Shown piece after piece: positions 1-6,081 of a DNA stretch of 6,153 nucleotides. How positions within the stretch are numbered: position 1 is the first letter of the stretch; each line of letters begins with the position of its first letter. The position numbers were made by a program, and so were the translations under genes. The notes under the pieces were generated by a model. The model did not search any database. It was not told where the DNA came from and was given only the letters and a program-made list of their open reading frames with translations. This stretch comes from JBHIET01 sp046760785. Its GTDB lineage: Bacteria; Chloroflexota; Anaerolineae; B4-G1. Where the stretch lies: the NCBI GenBank assembly GCA_046760785.1, contig JBHIET010000124.1, positions 1 through 6,153 of the forward strand. Direction: 5' to 3'.

Positions 1-50
1 CGCGCTGGCACCGGACAAATTGGGAACGAACTTGCGGAAGGCTGTACTTA

Positions 51-200
51 GCCTAGTTCTCGGTACAAAACTGCTCTAGCCCCCGTCTCGGGGGCGGCTC
101 GTGCAAGAAATGGCCTCTTTTTGACGCGGTCTTGCGCCTAAATCGCCCCCGGAACGGGGGCTGAGAGCAACGGAAAATGGTTTTGTACCGGAAACTAGCC
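51..200. repeat. Foldback (MITE-like) element, about 150 bp
   Basis: The two halves are an imperfect inverted repeat. The ends GCCTAGTT (51-58) and AACTAGCC (193-200) pair at 7 of 8 positions, CGGTACAAAAC (61-71) pairs exactly with 180-190, and GCTCT (73-77) with AGAGC (164-168). Each arm carries its own perfect hairpin: GCCCCCG/CGGGGGC around TCT (79-95) and around GAA (145-161). GTGCAAGA (101-108) pairs with TCTTGCGC (130-137) near the centre. The right arm has roughly 9 extra bases between the outer and inner blocks. TA dinucleotides flank both ends (49-50 and 201-202), as in TA-targeting IS630/Tc1-type MITEs. There is no open reading frame, so movement would need a transposase in trans. 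The repeat is directly visible; the mobile-element reading is inference. Confidence 0.6.
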
Positions 201-432
201 TATATTTCGCACCCCTGGGAATCGTAACAACAGTAGCACAGCTCATAGCCAAATCGCATCCTGAGCTACGTCCTGAGCGTAGACGAAGGGTAGGCCGAAG
301 GCCGTATCGAAGGGGCGATTTGGCGGCCAGTCACCCCCTTCGGCAGGCTCAGGACAGGCTTCGATACGCCGCTTCGCGGCACTCAGGATGACCGGCCTGA
401 TTTAGCTTCTAGCAAAGTGCGAAATGTAGGCT
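197..432. repeat. Second inverted repeat enclosing the REP-like cluster
   Basis: A 16-base arm at 197-212 (ending TTTCGCAC) matches the reverse complement of 417-432 (beginning GTGCGAAA) at 15 of 16 positions. The left arm overlaps the end of the foldback element by a few bases, so the two structures abut or are nested. The interior is noncoding and consists mainly of REP-like palindromes. It may be a small nonautonomous element, or an older palindrome into which other repeats were inserted. Confidence 0.5.
248..397. repeat. REP-type palindromic repeat cluster
   Basis: Several paired arms are visible. GCCAAATCGC (248-257) pairs exactly with 315-324, CATCCTGAG (257-265) with 382-390, and CGTATCGAAG (303-312) with 359-368. 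GGCCAGTCA (325-333) pairs with TGACCGGCC (389-397) at 8 of 9. TCCTGAGC occurs at 259-266 and 271-278 and inverted at 347-354. Small hairpins lie at 293-303 (GGCC/GAA/GGCC) and 368-380 (GCCGC/TTC/GCGGC). The words TCCTGAGC and TCGAAGG are typical of interspersed extragenic palindromes seen in many GC-rich bacterial genomes; that comparison is from memory. No gene is evident here. Confidence 0.65.
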
Positions 433-434
433 TA

Positions 435-456
435 GCCCGACGATGAATCGTCGGGC
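435..456. other. Perfect 9-bp hairpin upstream of the nuclease gene
   Basis: GCCCGACGA (435-443) pairs perfectly with TCGTCGGGC (448-456) around a TGAA tetraloop. No T run follows on the + strand, so it is not a standard intrinsic terminator for + transcripts. It sits just outside the 197-432 inverted repeat and about 80 bases before the nuclease start. It could be a further repeat unit or an RNA structure in a leader; its role is unknown. Confidence 0.5.
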
Positions 457-538
457 CTGAAAGCGCACAATCCCAAAGTGTAGACTGATTTGTGAACCAT
501 CCCGGTCTCGTATCAACAAAACAAATGGAAGGAGTGAA

Positions 539-1594
539 ATGGGAAAGACAAGCCTCAGAATCATGTCCATGAACCTGGAAAACCTCTTCTCACCCGGCGA
601 GGAATTCTATGGTTCGCATTACAGCCCGGCCGAATACGAAGCCAAGGTGAATTGGATAGCATCTATGATTGCGAAAGGTCAGGTGCACGTCGCTGCACTG
701 ACCGAACTGGGTGAGGATTCAGAATCCTGCATCGGGGACGTGATGAAGGTTGCCAATGAGAAAGACACTACGACTTGGGATCCTTTCGAGCACGAGTTCC
801 GCGCCCAACCGAGCAAAGGCAGCACGAAGATCCGGACAGCGGTAATCTCCCGCTTTGAACTCACCAATACTCAGAGCATTACGAGATACCCAGAAGGCTT
901 TCGCGTTGACCTGCATAAGCCGGGGACGAGCTTTGATGAAGTGGAAAATTGGGTCACGGTACCCTCTACGCAGTTCAGTCGCCCGGTTGCGAAAGTGAGG
1001 GTTAATCCTGAAAACGGGACCCCTTTCAATTTGTTCGTCGTCCATCTGAAATCGAAGCGCCCCATCAAAGTCGAGCACGATGGACTCAACGAGGCGATTG
1101 GGATCGCACGGGCTGCAGTTCAGCGAAACGTGGAGGCGGCAGCCCTGCGCTACTACTTCGATACATTTCTGCCAACGCAGTACGAAGTGGACAGGGACGT
1201 ACCAACCTTTATCGTCGGCGACTTCAATGACACTCCCACCTCAGTGCCTATAGAGAATATCCGTGGACCGTTCGACAAGGTTCCCGGCCCTGCTAGTCCG
1301 TGGTCTGGAGTGGATAAGCGCAGGCTCATCAGTTGTGCAAGACTGCACTTGAAGAAATCGGCTTATGAAGACAGGTTGTTTTCCTACGTGCATAACGAGA
1401 GTTTCTCGCTGCTCGATCAAGTGTTTGTCACCGAACATCTCCCCGGACGGTTTGTCCGCTTTGAGGTTTACAACGATCACGTTCTCCGCCACCAGGACTT
1501 ATCTTCGCCCACGGAGCAGGAAAAGCAGTGGAAGTCGATGGTATCGGACCACGGGGTGATTGTCGTGGAATTCAAGAGGATGTTAAAGGCGTGA
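539..1594 (+). CDS. Endonuclease/exonuclease/phosphatase (EEP) family protein
   Basis: This is a predicted Mg2+-dependent phosphoesterase of the DNase I/exonuclease III-like fold, 351 residues, with no signal peptide or membrane segment, so probably cytosolic. The family's catalytic landmarks appear in order: Asn12 in MNLENLF, the metal-ligand Glu56 in ALTELGE, His169 in FVVHLKS, Asp228 and Asn230 in GDFND, Asp293 in LLDQVFV, and the terminal SDH (Asp337, His338). The catalytic set looks complete, so the enzyme is probably active. Substrates in this family range from DNA and RNA to phospholipids and inositol phosphates, and the sequence does not choose between them. The ATG is preceded by GGAAGGAG (527-534) at 4-base spacing. 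Coding GC is around half, clearly lower than the metabolic genes downstream, and the repeat cluster lies immediately upstream; both fit an acquired gene. A 100-base gap separates it from the oxidoreductase genes, with no clear terminator, so read-through is possible. Confidence 0.88.
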   Translation: MGKTSLRIMSMNLENLFSPGEEFYGSHYSPAEYEAKVNWIASMIAKGQVHVAALTELGEDSESCIGDVMKVANEKDTTTWDPFEHEFRAQPSKGSTKIRTAVISRFELTNTQSITRYPEGFRVDLHKPGTSFDEVENWVTVPSTQFSRPVAKVRVNPENGTPFNLFVVHLKSKRPIKVEHDGLNEAIGIARAAVQRNVEAAALRYYFDTFLPTQYEVDRDVPTFIVGDFNDTPTSVPIENIRGPFDKVPGPASPWSGVDKRRLISCARLHLKKSAYEDRLFSYVHNESFSLLDQVFVTEHLPGRFVRFEVYNDHVLRHQDLSSPTEQEKQWKSMVSDHGVIVVEFKRMLKA

Positions 1595-1677
1595 CAACCA
1601 ATAACAATCACCGCGACGTCGGCCTGCATCTATGCCCAACCCAGGATGCTACGGATGCTCAATCCGGCTCGCTGGGT

Positions 1678-1684
1678 AAGGAGG
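1678..1684 (+). promoter_or_regulatory. Ribosome binding site of the alpha-subunit gene
   Basis: AAGGAGG lies 9 bases before a TTG (1694) and 15 bases before the in-frame ATG (1700). The spacing favours TTG, and etfB in this window uses a TTG start behind the same motif. The farther upstream ATG at 1646 has no good site of its own and would put the Shine-Dalgarno sequence inside the coding region. Confidence 0.6.
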
Positions 1685-1693
1685 ACTGTCAAA

Positions 1694-2818
1694 TTGCCAA
1701 TGTCCAGTGGAAGTGAGAGCCGTCTGGCCCTGGTAGATGGCTCCCGCCTCATCGCCGAATCCTGCGTGCGGGCTGGGGCCGACGTCTACGTCGGCTACCC
1801 CATCACCCCCGCCAGCCTCATCTACGCCTATGCCAGCCGCCGTTTCCCGGCGGTGCTGCCCGCCCCCGACGAGATCACCGCCCTCCAGTGGATGGCGGGC
1901 CTGGCGGCCGCTGGCCACCTGCCGGCGACCGCTACATCTTTCCCCGGCTTCGCCCTGATGGTGGAGTCGGTCAACATGGCCTATATGATGGAACTGCCGA
2001 TGTTGATCGTCTTGGTCCAGCGCCTGGGCCCCTCCACCGGTACCGCCACCGCCGGGGCGCAGGGGAACCTGGTGCTGCTGCGGGGGCTTATTTCCGGGGG
2101 CTACCCGCTGCCGGTGTTCTGCCCCGCCAATATGGACGACTGCTGGCATCTCCCGGCGGTGGCGCTGCGGACGGCGGTGGACTTGCGCACGCCGGTGGTG
2201 TTCCTCACCTCCAAGGAGATGGTGATGACTGAGCGCAGTCTCGACCTGGCACGGCTGGAGCAGGTGGAGCCAGTCCAATGGCGGTTTTACGACAGCTCGG
2301 CCCCCTATCGCCCTTACGCCGCCAGCGACGGGTTGGTACCCCCCTTCCTGCCCGTGGGCAACAGCCGCCACCAGGTGCGGCTGACCGCCTCCACCCACGA
2401 CACGCTGGGCATCCTGCGGCACTCCACCGACGAGGCGCTGGCAAACACCCGCCGCCTGCCGGAGAAGGTGGAGGCCGGAACCCCTGTACTGTATCACTTG
2501 GACGAGCAGGAAGGAGCGGAGACGCTGGTGGTGACCTACGGCATCACCGCCGGGGCAGTCCGGGAGACGGTAGCGGGGCTGCGAGCGCGGGGAATGGCCG
2601 TCTCCCTGCTGGTGGCACGAACGCTCCTACCCCTCCCCACCGCCTACTACGAAGTCCTCGGCCGCTACCCCCGCGTCGTCGTGGCGGAGGAGAACCTGCA
2701 GGGGCAACTGGCCCGTCTGCTCTTCGGCCACCGGCTGCCTCGGAAGGTGCGAGTGGTGGGGAGCATCGGAGGGATGATCCGGCCCGACCAGATCGCCCGG
2801 GAGGTGGAGAGCCAATGA
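1694..2818 (+). CDS. 2-oxoacid:acceptor oxidoreductase, alpha subunit (KorA/VorB type)
   Basis: This is the alpha subunit of a CoA-dependent 2-oxoacid oxidoreductase (2-oxoglutarate or branched-chain type), which converts 2-oxoacid plus CoA to acyl-CoA, CO2 and reduced acceptor. Numbering from TTG 1694 (374 residues), the N-terminal pyrimidine-binding domain shows GYPITP at 34-39, the Glu60 expected to activate TPP, TSFPGF at 81-86 (TSGPG in many relatives) and QRLGPSTG at 109-116. The C-terminal part from about residue 275 is the transketolase C-terminal-like domain, with the VVAEEN region and a GSIGGM segment near the end. The length is usual for a free alpha subunit, and no gamma domain is fused here. 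The next gene overlaps by ATGA (2815-2818), implying translational coupling. Substrate cannot be read from sequence, so no symbol is given. The start is either TTG 1694 or ATG 1700; ATG 1646 is less likely. No promoter was recognised in the gap upstream. Confidence 0.9.
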   Translation: MPMSSGSESRLALVDGSRLIAESCVRAGADVYVGYPITPASLIYAYASRRFPAVLPAPDEITALQWMAGLAAAGHLPATATSFPGFALMVESVNMAYMMELPMLIVLVQRLGPSTGTATAGAQGNLVLLRGLISGGYPLPVFCPANMDDCWHLPAVALRTAVDLRTPVVFLTSKEMVMTERSLDLARLEQVEPVQWRFYDSSAPYRPYAASDGLVPPFLPVGNSRHQVRLTASTHDTLGILRHSTDEALANTRRLPEKVEAGTPVLYHLDEQEGAETLVVTYGITAGAVRETVAGLRARGMAVSLLVARTLLPLPTAYYEVLGRYPRVVVAEENLQGQLARLLFGHRLPRKVRVVGSIGGMIRPDQIAREVESQ

Positions 2819-4080
2819 GCGAGTTCCTCACGACCTCCGCTTTCCCCTACTGCAAGGGCTGCGGGCATCACCTGATAGCCCGCAGCACTGTCCGGGCGCT
2901 GGAGGCCCTCCAGGTGCAGCCGTTGGACGTGGTGCTGGTGACCGACATCGGCTGCCACGGCATCGTAGACCGTGCCTTCGCCACTCACACCGTCCACGGC
3001 CTGCACGGGCGGTCGGTGGCGCTGGGGGCCGGGATCGCGATGGGTCTGCCGCCCGATAACAAGGTCATCGTCTTCATCGGCGACGGTGGGGCGACCATCG
3101 GCCTGCAGCACCTCCTGGAGGCGGCCCGGCTCAATGTAGACACGACAGTGGTGGTCCACAACAATATGCTCTACGGGATGACCGGCGGGCAGCCCAGCGG
3201 GCTGACTCCCTGCGGCTTCCGCACGGTGATCACGCCGGAGGGAAGCACACTACCTCACTACGACCTGTGCCAACTGGTTCACGGTGCCGGCGCTCCCTAC
3301 GCCCGCCGGGTGATAGGGCAAGGGGACTTCTCCGACGCCCTCCGGGAGGCCCTGGAGGTGGAGGGCTTCGCGCTGGTGGAGGTGCTGGAGCTATGCCCCA
3401 GCCACGCCGTCAAGATGAATCCGGGTCTGCGGCTCAAGGAACTTGCCCGCCAGGCCGGATACGAGCTGGGGGTCTGGACTGGAGAGGCACGTCCCGCCTT
3501 TTGCCTGACCCGGCGGGAGGGTTTACCCTCTTTGCTGGAGATGAAGGGAGTGAAGGTCCGCTTCGCCTCGCCGCTGGAGGGGCGGACGAGGGTGGTGCTG
3601 GGCGGCTCGGCTGGGGAAGGAGTGCAACGGGCGGCCGAAATCTTTGCCCAGGCGGCGATGGCCTCCGGCCTCCACGTCACCAAGAAGGGAAGCTACCCGG
3701 TCACCGTGGGAGTGGGCTTCTCCACGGCGGAGGTCGTCCTATCCCGCGACCCCATCGCCTACCACGGCATCTCCCAGCCCGACGCGGTCATCATTACCTC
3801 CACCGACGGCCTGCAGCATGACTTGGAGCGTATTCAGAAGATGGGCGGGGGAACAGTCTGGCTGGATGAAAGCCTGGAGGTGCCCAAAACAGGGGCGGAG
3901 GTGCGCGTGCGGGATTTCCGTGGGCGGGCCGGGCCGCGCAACGCTGCTCTCTACAGCCTCACGACCTTCGCGCGGGAGACGGGCATCGTCCCACCGGAGG
4001 CGCTGGTGAAGGCAGTACGAGAGAGTCCCATCGCGAAGTACGTCCCGGCGAAGGTACTGGAAGAAGCCGCCTCGACGTAA
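2815..4080 (+). CDS. 2-oxoacid:acceptor oxidoreductase, fused beta (TPP) and gamma subunits
   Basis: This 421-residue protein joins two normally separate subunits. Residues 1-245 are the beta subunit, which binds thiamine diphosphate and carries a [4Fe-4S] cluster. The likely cluster ligands are Cys13 and Cys16 (YCKGCGHH), Cys47 (DIGCHG) and Cys194 (LCPSH). The TPP/Mg motif runs from Gly89-Asp90-Gly91 to Asn116-Asn117, followed by YGMTGGQ. From about residue 257 begins a gamma domain: VVLGGSAGEGVQ at 260-271, then SYPVTVGVGFSTAEV at 293-307, then an Asp323-containing PDAVII segment. Many gamma subunits have an RGG triplet where GVG (299-301) stands here. The ATG start overlaps the alpha stop as ATGA and gives the expected beta N-terminus; a longer open frame back to 2278 is only a shadow of the alpha gene. 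With alpha it should make a complete alpha-beta-gamma enzyme lacking a ferredoxin-like delta subunit. Electrons presumably leave to a separate ferredoxin or other acceptor. Substrate is undetermined. Confidence 0.88.
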   Translation: MSEFLTTSAFPYCKGCGHHLIARSTVRALEALQVQPLDVVLVTDIGCHGIVDRAFATHTVHGLHGRSVALGAGIAMGLPPDNKVIVFIGDGGATIGLQHLLEAARLNVDTTVVVHNNMLYGMTGGQPSGLTPCGFRTVITPEGSTLPHYDLCQLVHGAGAPYARRVIGQGDFSDALREALEVEGFALVEVLELCPSHAVKMNPGLRLKELARQAGYELGVWTGEARPAFCLTRREGLPSLLEMKGVKVRFASPLEGRTRVVLGGSAGEGVQRAAEIFAQAAMASGLHVTKKGSYPVTVGVGFSTAEVVLSRDPIAYHGISQPDAVIITSTDGLQHDLERIQKMGGGTVWLDESLEVPKTGAEVRVRDFRGRAGPRNAALYSLTTFARETGIVPPEALVKAVRESPIAKYVPAKVLEEAAST

Positions 4081-4099
4081 ATCGCCACCACGATTTGCG
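4076..4099 (+). other. Hairpin spanning the beta-gamma stop codon
   Basis: Bases 4076-4084 pair with 4091-4099 (9 pairs including one T-G wobble) around a CCACCA loop. The core is AAATCG/CGATTT. The stem contains the TAA stop (4078-4080) and overlaps the putative -35 region of the etf promoter. No T run follows, so termination is not the obvious role; it could protect the 3' end of the upstream mRNA or be coincidental. Confidence 0.4.
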
Positions 4100-4122
4100 C
4101 GCAGGCCAGACGTGGGTATAAT
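4095..4122 (+). promoter_or_regulatory. Probable sigma-70-type promoter of etfBA
   Basis: A perfect TATAAT stands at 4117-4122, in an otherwise GC-rich gap. A weak -35 candidate, TTGCGC, is at 4095-4100 with 16-base spacing (only TTG matches consensus). Transcription would begin around 4129, leaving a leader of about 50 bases before etfB. The weak -35 suggests that expression may need an activator or may be tuned by the palindrome just downstream. Confidence 0.6.
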
Positions 4123-4139
4123 ACTGACCGTCGGTCAGT
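4123..4139. promoter_or_regulatory. Perfect 17-bp palindromic operator, TetR-type in style
   Basis: ACTGACCG and CGGTCAGT form a perfect inverted repeat around a single central T (4131). The site begins directly after the TATAAT box and covers the expected transcription start, a position where a bound repressor would block RNA polymerase. Short-spaced palindromes with TGACCG/CGGTCA half-sites are typical of TetR-family regulators, many of which sense acyl-CoAs or aromatic acids. No regulator gene is present in the window, so the cognate protein is unknown. A smaller GTCG-CTA-CGAC palindrome follows at 4141-4151. Confidence 0.6.
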
Positions 4140-4165
4140 TGTCGCTACGACCCAACCTATCAATC

Positions 4166-4172
4166 AAGGAGG
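4166..4172 (+). promoter_or_regulatory. Ribosome binding site fixing the TTG start of etfB
   Basis: AAGGAGG lies 6 bases before TTG 4179. Translation from this TTG gives the MHIVVCTKHTPD N-terminus expected of EtfB, so a non-ATG start is well supported. Confidence 0.8.
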
Positions 4173-4178
4173 TGGACC

Positions 4179-4976
4179 TTGCACATCGTAGTATGTACCA
4201 AACACACGCCCGACTCGGAAGCCAAGATGTCGGTGGACGAGGCGGGCAACGTCTCCTGGGGTGAATCGCCATTGATCATCAACCCCTGGGACGAGTACGC
4301 TGTGGAGGAGGCGTTGCTGCTCCGAGAAAAACACGGCGGGACCGTGACCGTCATCTCGATGGGGCCGCAGGAGGCGCTGGAGGCGCTTAAGCACGCCATC
4401 GCGATGGGATGCGACGAGGCCATCCGCATCTGGGACGACGGATGCGCTGGCTCCGACACCCTCGCCACCAGTTACGTCCTGGCCCAGGCCATCGAGAAGA
4501 TGGGTGACGTGGACCTGGTCCTCTTCGGCAGGTCGGCGATTGACGCCCAGACAGGCCAGGTCGGCACGGCCGTCGCCATACGCCTGGGCTACCCCTCGCT
4601 GATGTACACGATTAAGATCGCCGAACTGGACCCAGACGGAAAGACGATCGCCGTCGAACGACTGCTGGAGGAGGGACGCCAGATAGTCTCGGCCCCGCTG
4701 CCCGCTGCGGTCGGCACGACCAAGGGTATCAACGAACCGCGCTACACCTCCTTCATCGGCATCCGCAAGGCGGCCAAGATGGAGTATCCTCTCTGGAGGC
4801 TGGCTGACGTCGGCGCGGAGGCGGATAAGGTGGGTGCAGCCGGGTCCGGCGTGCGTTGGCCTGAGGTCTTTATGCCACCGGCGCGCGAGGGCGAGGCCGA
4901 GATCATCGAGGGCGAGACGGTCGAAGAGGCGGCGGCGATCCTGGCTGACAAGCTGCTGGCCGAGAAGGTGATCTAG
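4179..4976 (+). CDS. etfB: Electron transfer flavoprotein, beta subunit
   Basis: EtfB pairs with EtfA to form a soluble flavoprotein that carries electrons between dehydrogenases and membrane or ferredoxin acceptors. The 265-residue length is normal. The N-terminus HIVVCTKHTPD, the NPWDEYAVEEAL segment (35-46), VTVISMGP (56-63) and the nucleotide-binding region GRSAIDAQTGQVG (117-129) are all family landmarks. The EtfB signature lies at about 159-180 (VERLLEEG to LPAAVGT), followed by INEPRYTSFIGI (184-195). The QVG in the nucleotide loop resembles FixA/CarD-like EtfB proteins more than the mitochondrial type, whose loop reads more like DDDCNQTGQM. This is from memory, and bifurcation cannot be decided from it. 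The start is TTG behind AAGGAGG. The stop codon is part of the TAGGAGG that serves etfA, 11 bases upstream of it, so the two genes are co-transcribed. Confidence 0.96.
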   Translation: MHIVVCTKHTPDSEAKMSVDEAGNVSWGESPLIINPWDEYAVEEALLLREKHGGTVTVISMGPQEALEALKHAIAMGCDEAIRIWDDGCAGSDTLATSYVLAQAIEKMGDVDLVLFGRSAIDAQTGQVGTAVAIRLGYPSLMYTIKIAELDPDGKTIAVERLLEEGRQIVSAPLPAAVGTTKGINEPRYTSFIGIRKAAKMEYPLWRLADVGAEADKVGAAGSGVRWPEVFMPPAREGEAEIIEGETVEEAAAILADKLLAEKVI

Positions 4977-4987
4977 GAGGCAATGCA

Positions 4988-5974
4988 ATGAGCAACGACA
5001 TCTTCGTCTGGGTAGAGCAGTTCAAGGGGCAACCCGCGTCTGCCTCCTGGGAAGCCGTCGGCGCGGCGCGGCGCCTGGCGGACGAGATGGGGGGTGGCGT
5101 CACCGCCTGCGTCTTTGGCGGAGAGAGCGTGGAATCCCTGGCACAGGAGGCCATTTCCTACGGGGCCGACAAGGTCCTCCTGGCCGAGGATGGGACGCTG
5201 GCCGATTTCCGCGTCGAGCCACAGGCCGCATTGCTCGCCAAGGTAGTTCGCGAGGCCGAGCCTGCCATCGTCCTCATCGGCGCGACCTTCCGCGGGCGCG
5301 AGTTGGGCCCTGTGCTGGCGGTGGAGCTGGATACCGGCTGCATCGCCGACTGCACCGCGCTGGAGTTGGAGGACGGCAAGCTGATCGCCACGCGCCCCAT
5401 CTACGCGGGCAAGCTGCTGTGCAAATGCACCATCCCGGAACGACGGCCGCAGATCGTCACCACGCGCGTGCGCGCTTTCCCCAAACTGGAGCCCGATTCG
5501 GCCCCAAGCGGTGAGGTGGTCCGGGTGGAGCCGGTCCTGGCCGAGGAAGATATCGCCTCTAAAGTGACCGGCTTTAAGGAGAGCGAGGGCGGCGTGAGTC
5601 TGGCAGACGCCGGCATCATCGTCTCCGGCGGGCGTGGCGTCGGCGGGCCGGAGGGGTTCGAACCCGTGCGCAAACTGGCCCAGGTGCTGGGTGCTGCAGT
5701 GGGGTCCTCCCGCGCCGCCGTGGATGCCGGTTGGATCCCCTACGAGCACCAGGTGGGCCAGACCGGCAAGACGGTCAGCCCTGATCTGTACATCGCCTGT
5801 GGCATCTCCGGTGCCATCCAGCACCAGGCCGGTATGCGCACCAGCAAGGTCATCGTCGCCATCAACAAGGACCCCGAGGCGCCGATCTTCAAGCTGGCGC
5901 ACTACGGCATCGTCGGCGATCTGTTCAAGGTGGTGCCCGCGCTGACGGCGGTCCTCAAGGAGAAGCTCGGATAG
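4988..5974 (+). CDS. etfA: Electron transfer flavoprotein, alpha subunit
   Basis: EtfA holds the exchangeable FAD of the ETF heterodimer. The protein has 328 residues, normal for the family, with no N-terminal ferredoxin extension. The N-terminal alpha/beta domain contains GATFRGRELGP and the TGCIADCT segment. The C-terminal FAD domain shows SGGRG (213-217), SSRAAVDAGW with Arg242, GQTGK (257-261), and the EtfA signature LYIACGISGAIQH from residue 267, followed by VIVAINKDPEAPIF. The family end GDLFKVVP is intact. ATG 4988 has TAGGAGG (4974-4980) at 7-base spacing; ATG 4983 is out of frame. It is the last gene of the transcript and is followed by an intrinsic terminator. The physiological partner (acyl-CoA dehydrogenase, ETF:quinone oxidoreductase, or ferredoxin/NADH in bifurcation) is not encoded in the window. 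Confidence 0.97.
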   Translation: MSNDIFVWVEQFKGQPASASWEAVGAARRLADEMGGGVTACVFGGESVESLAQEAISYGADKVLLAEDGTLADFRVEPQAALLAKVVREAEPAIVLIGATFRGRELGPVLAVELDTGCIADCTALELEDGKLIATRPIYAGKLLCKCTIPERRPQIVTTRVRAFPKLEPDSAPSGEVVRVEPVLAEEDIASKVTGFKESEGGVSLADAGIIVSGGRGVGGPEGFEPVRKLAQVLGAAVGSSRAAVDAGWIPYEHQVGQTGKTVSPDLYIACGISGAIQHQAGMRTSKVIVAINKDPEAPIFKLAHYGIVGDLFKVVPALTAVLKEKLG

Positions 5975-5994
5975 TTCAACCGAGGTCAGATTAG

Positions 5995-6030
5995 AGGTGC
6001 GACGCGCTTCTCAAGTGCGTCGCACCTTTT
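5995..6030 (+). terminator. Intrinsic terminator after etfA
   Basis: AGGTGCGACGC (5995-6005) pairs perfectly with GCGTCGCACCT (6017-6027). Four further pairs, one of them a G-T wobble, extend the stem inward to a CTC loop, and a TTTT run ends at 6030. It starts 20 bases after the etfA stop, closing the etfBA transcript. Confidence 0.88.
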
Positions 6031-6081
6031 AGCAGCATTTCAGCCCGGACGACATAGCGAGCATCCGCCGGTTGAGTAGCG

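Noticed and set aside
1..79. Possible C-terminal end of a gene entering from the left (open frames ending at 49-51 or 77-79)
   Set aside because: Two frames are open for too short a stretch, neither shows a recognisable motif, and the second runs into the foldback element.
248..397. Repeated TCCTGAGC words considered as a CRISPR array
   Set aside because: Repeats are short, irregularly spaced and in both orientations, with no constant repeat-spacer pattern.
435..456. Hairpin considered as an intrinsic terminator of an upstream gene
   Set aside because: No T run follows the stem on the + strand and no upstream gene is identified.
490..516. Weak promoter candidate TTGTGA ... TATCAA before the nuclease gene
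   Set aside because: The spacing is only 15 bases and the -10 match is poor, so it is not reported as a feature.
1646..1693. Longer start of the alpha subunit at ATG 1646
   Set aside because: It has no convincing ribosome binding site, adds an Arg-rich stretch not expected in the family, and would bury the AAGGAGG motif inside the gene.
1649..2497. Long antisense open frame opposite the alpha subunit
   Set aside because: Its translation is His/Gln/Gly/Arg-rich without any family motif, typical of the mirror of a GC-rich gene.
2278..2814. Open frame upstream of and in frame with the beta-gamma gene, giving a 600-residue protein
   Set aside because: The extra 179 residues overlap the alpha gene in another frame, are Pro/Arg/Gly-rich low-complexity translation, and the true beta N-terminus begins at ATG 2815 with an ATGA overlap.
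4164..5902. Long antisense open frames opposite etfB and etfA
   Set aside because: Both mirror well-recognised genes, lack domain motifs and are explained by third-position GC bias.
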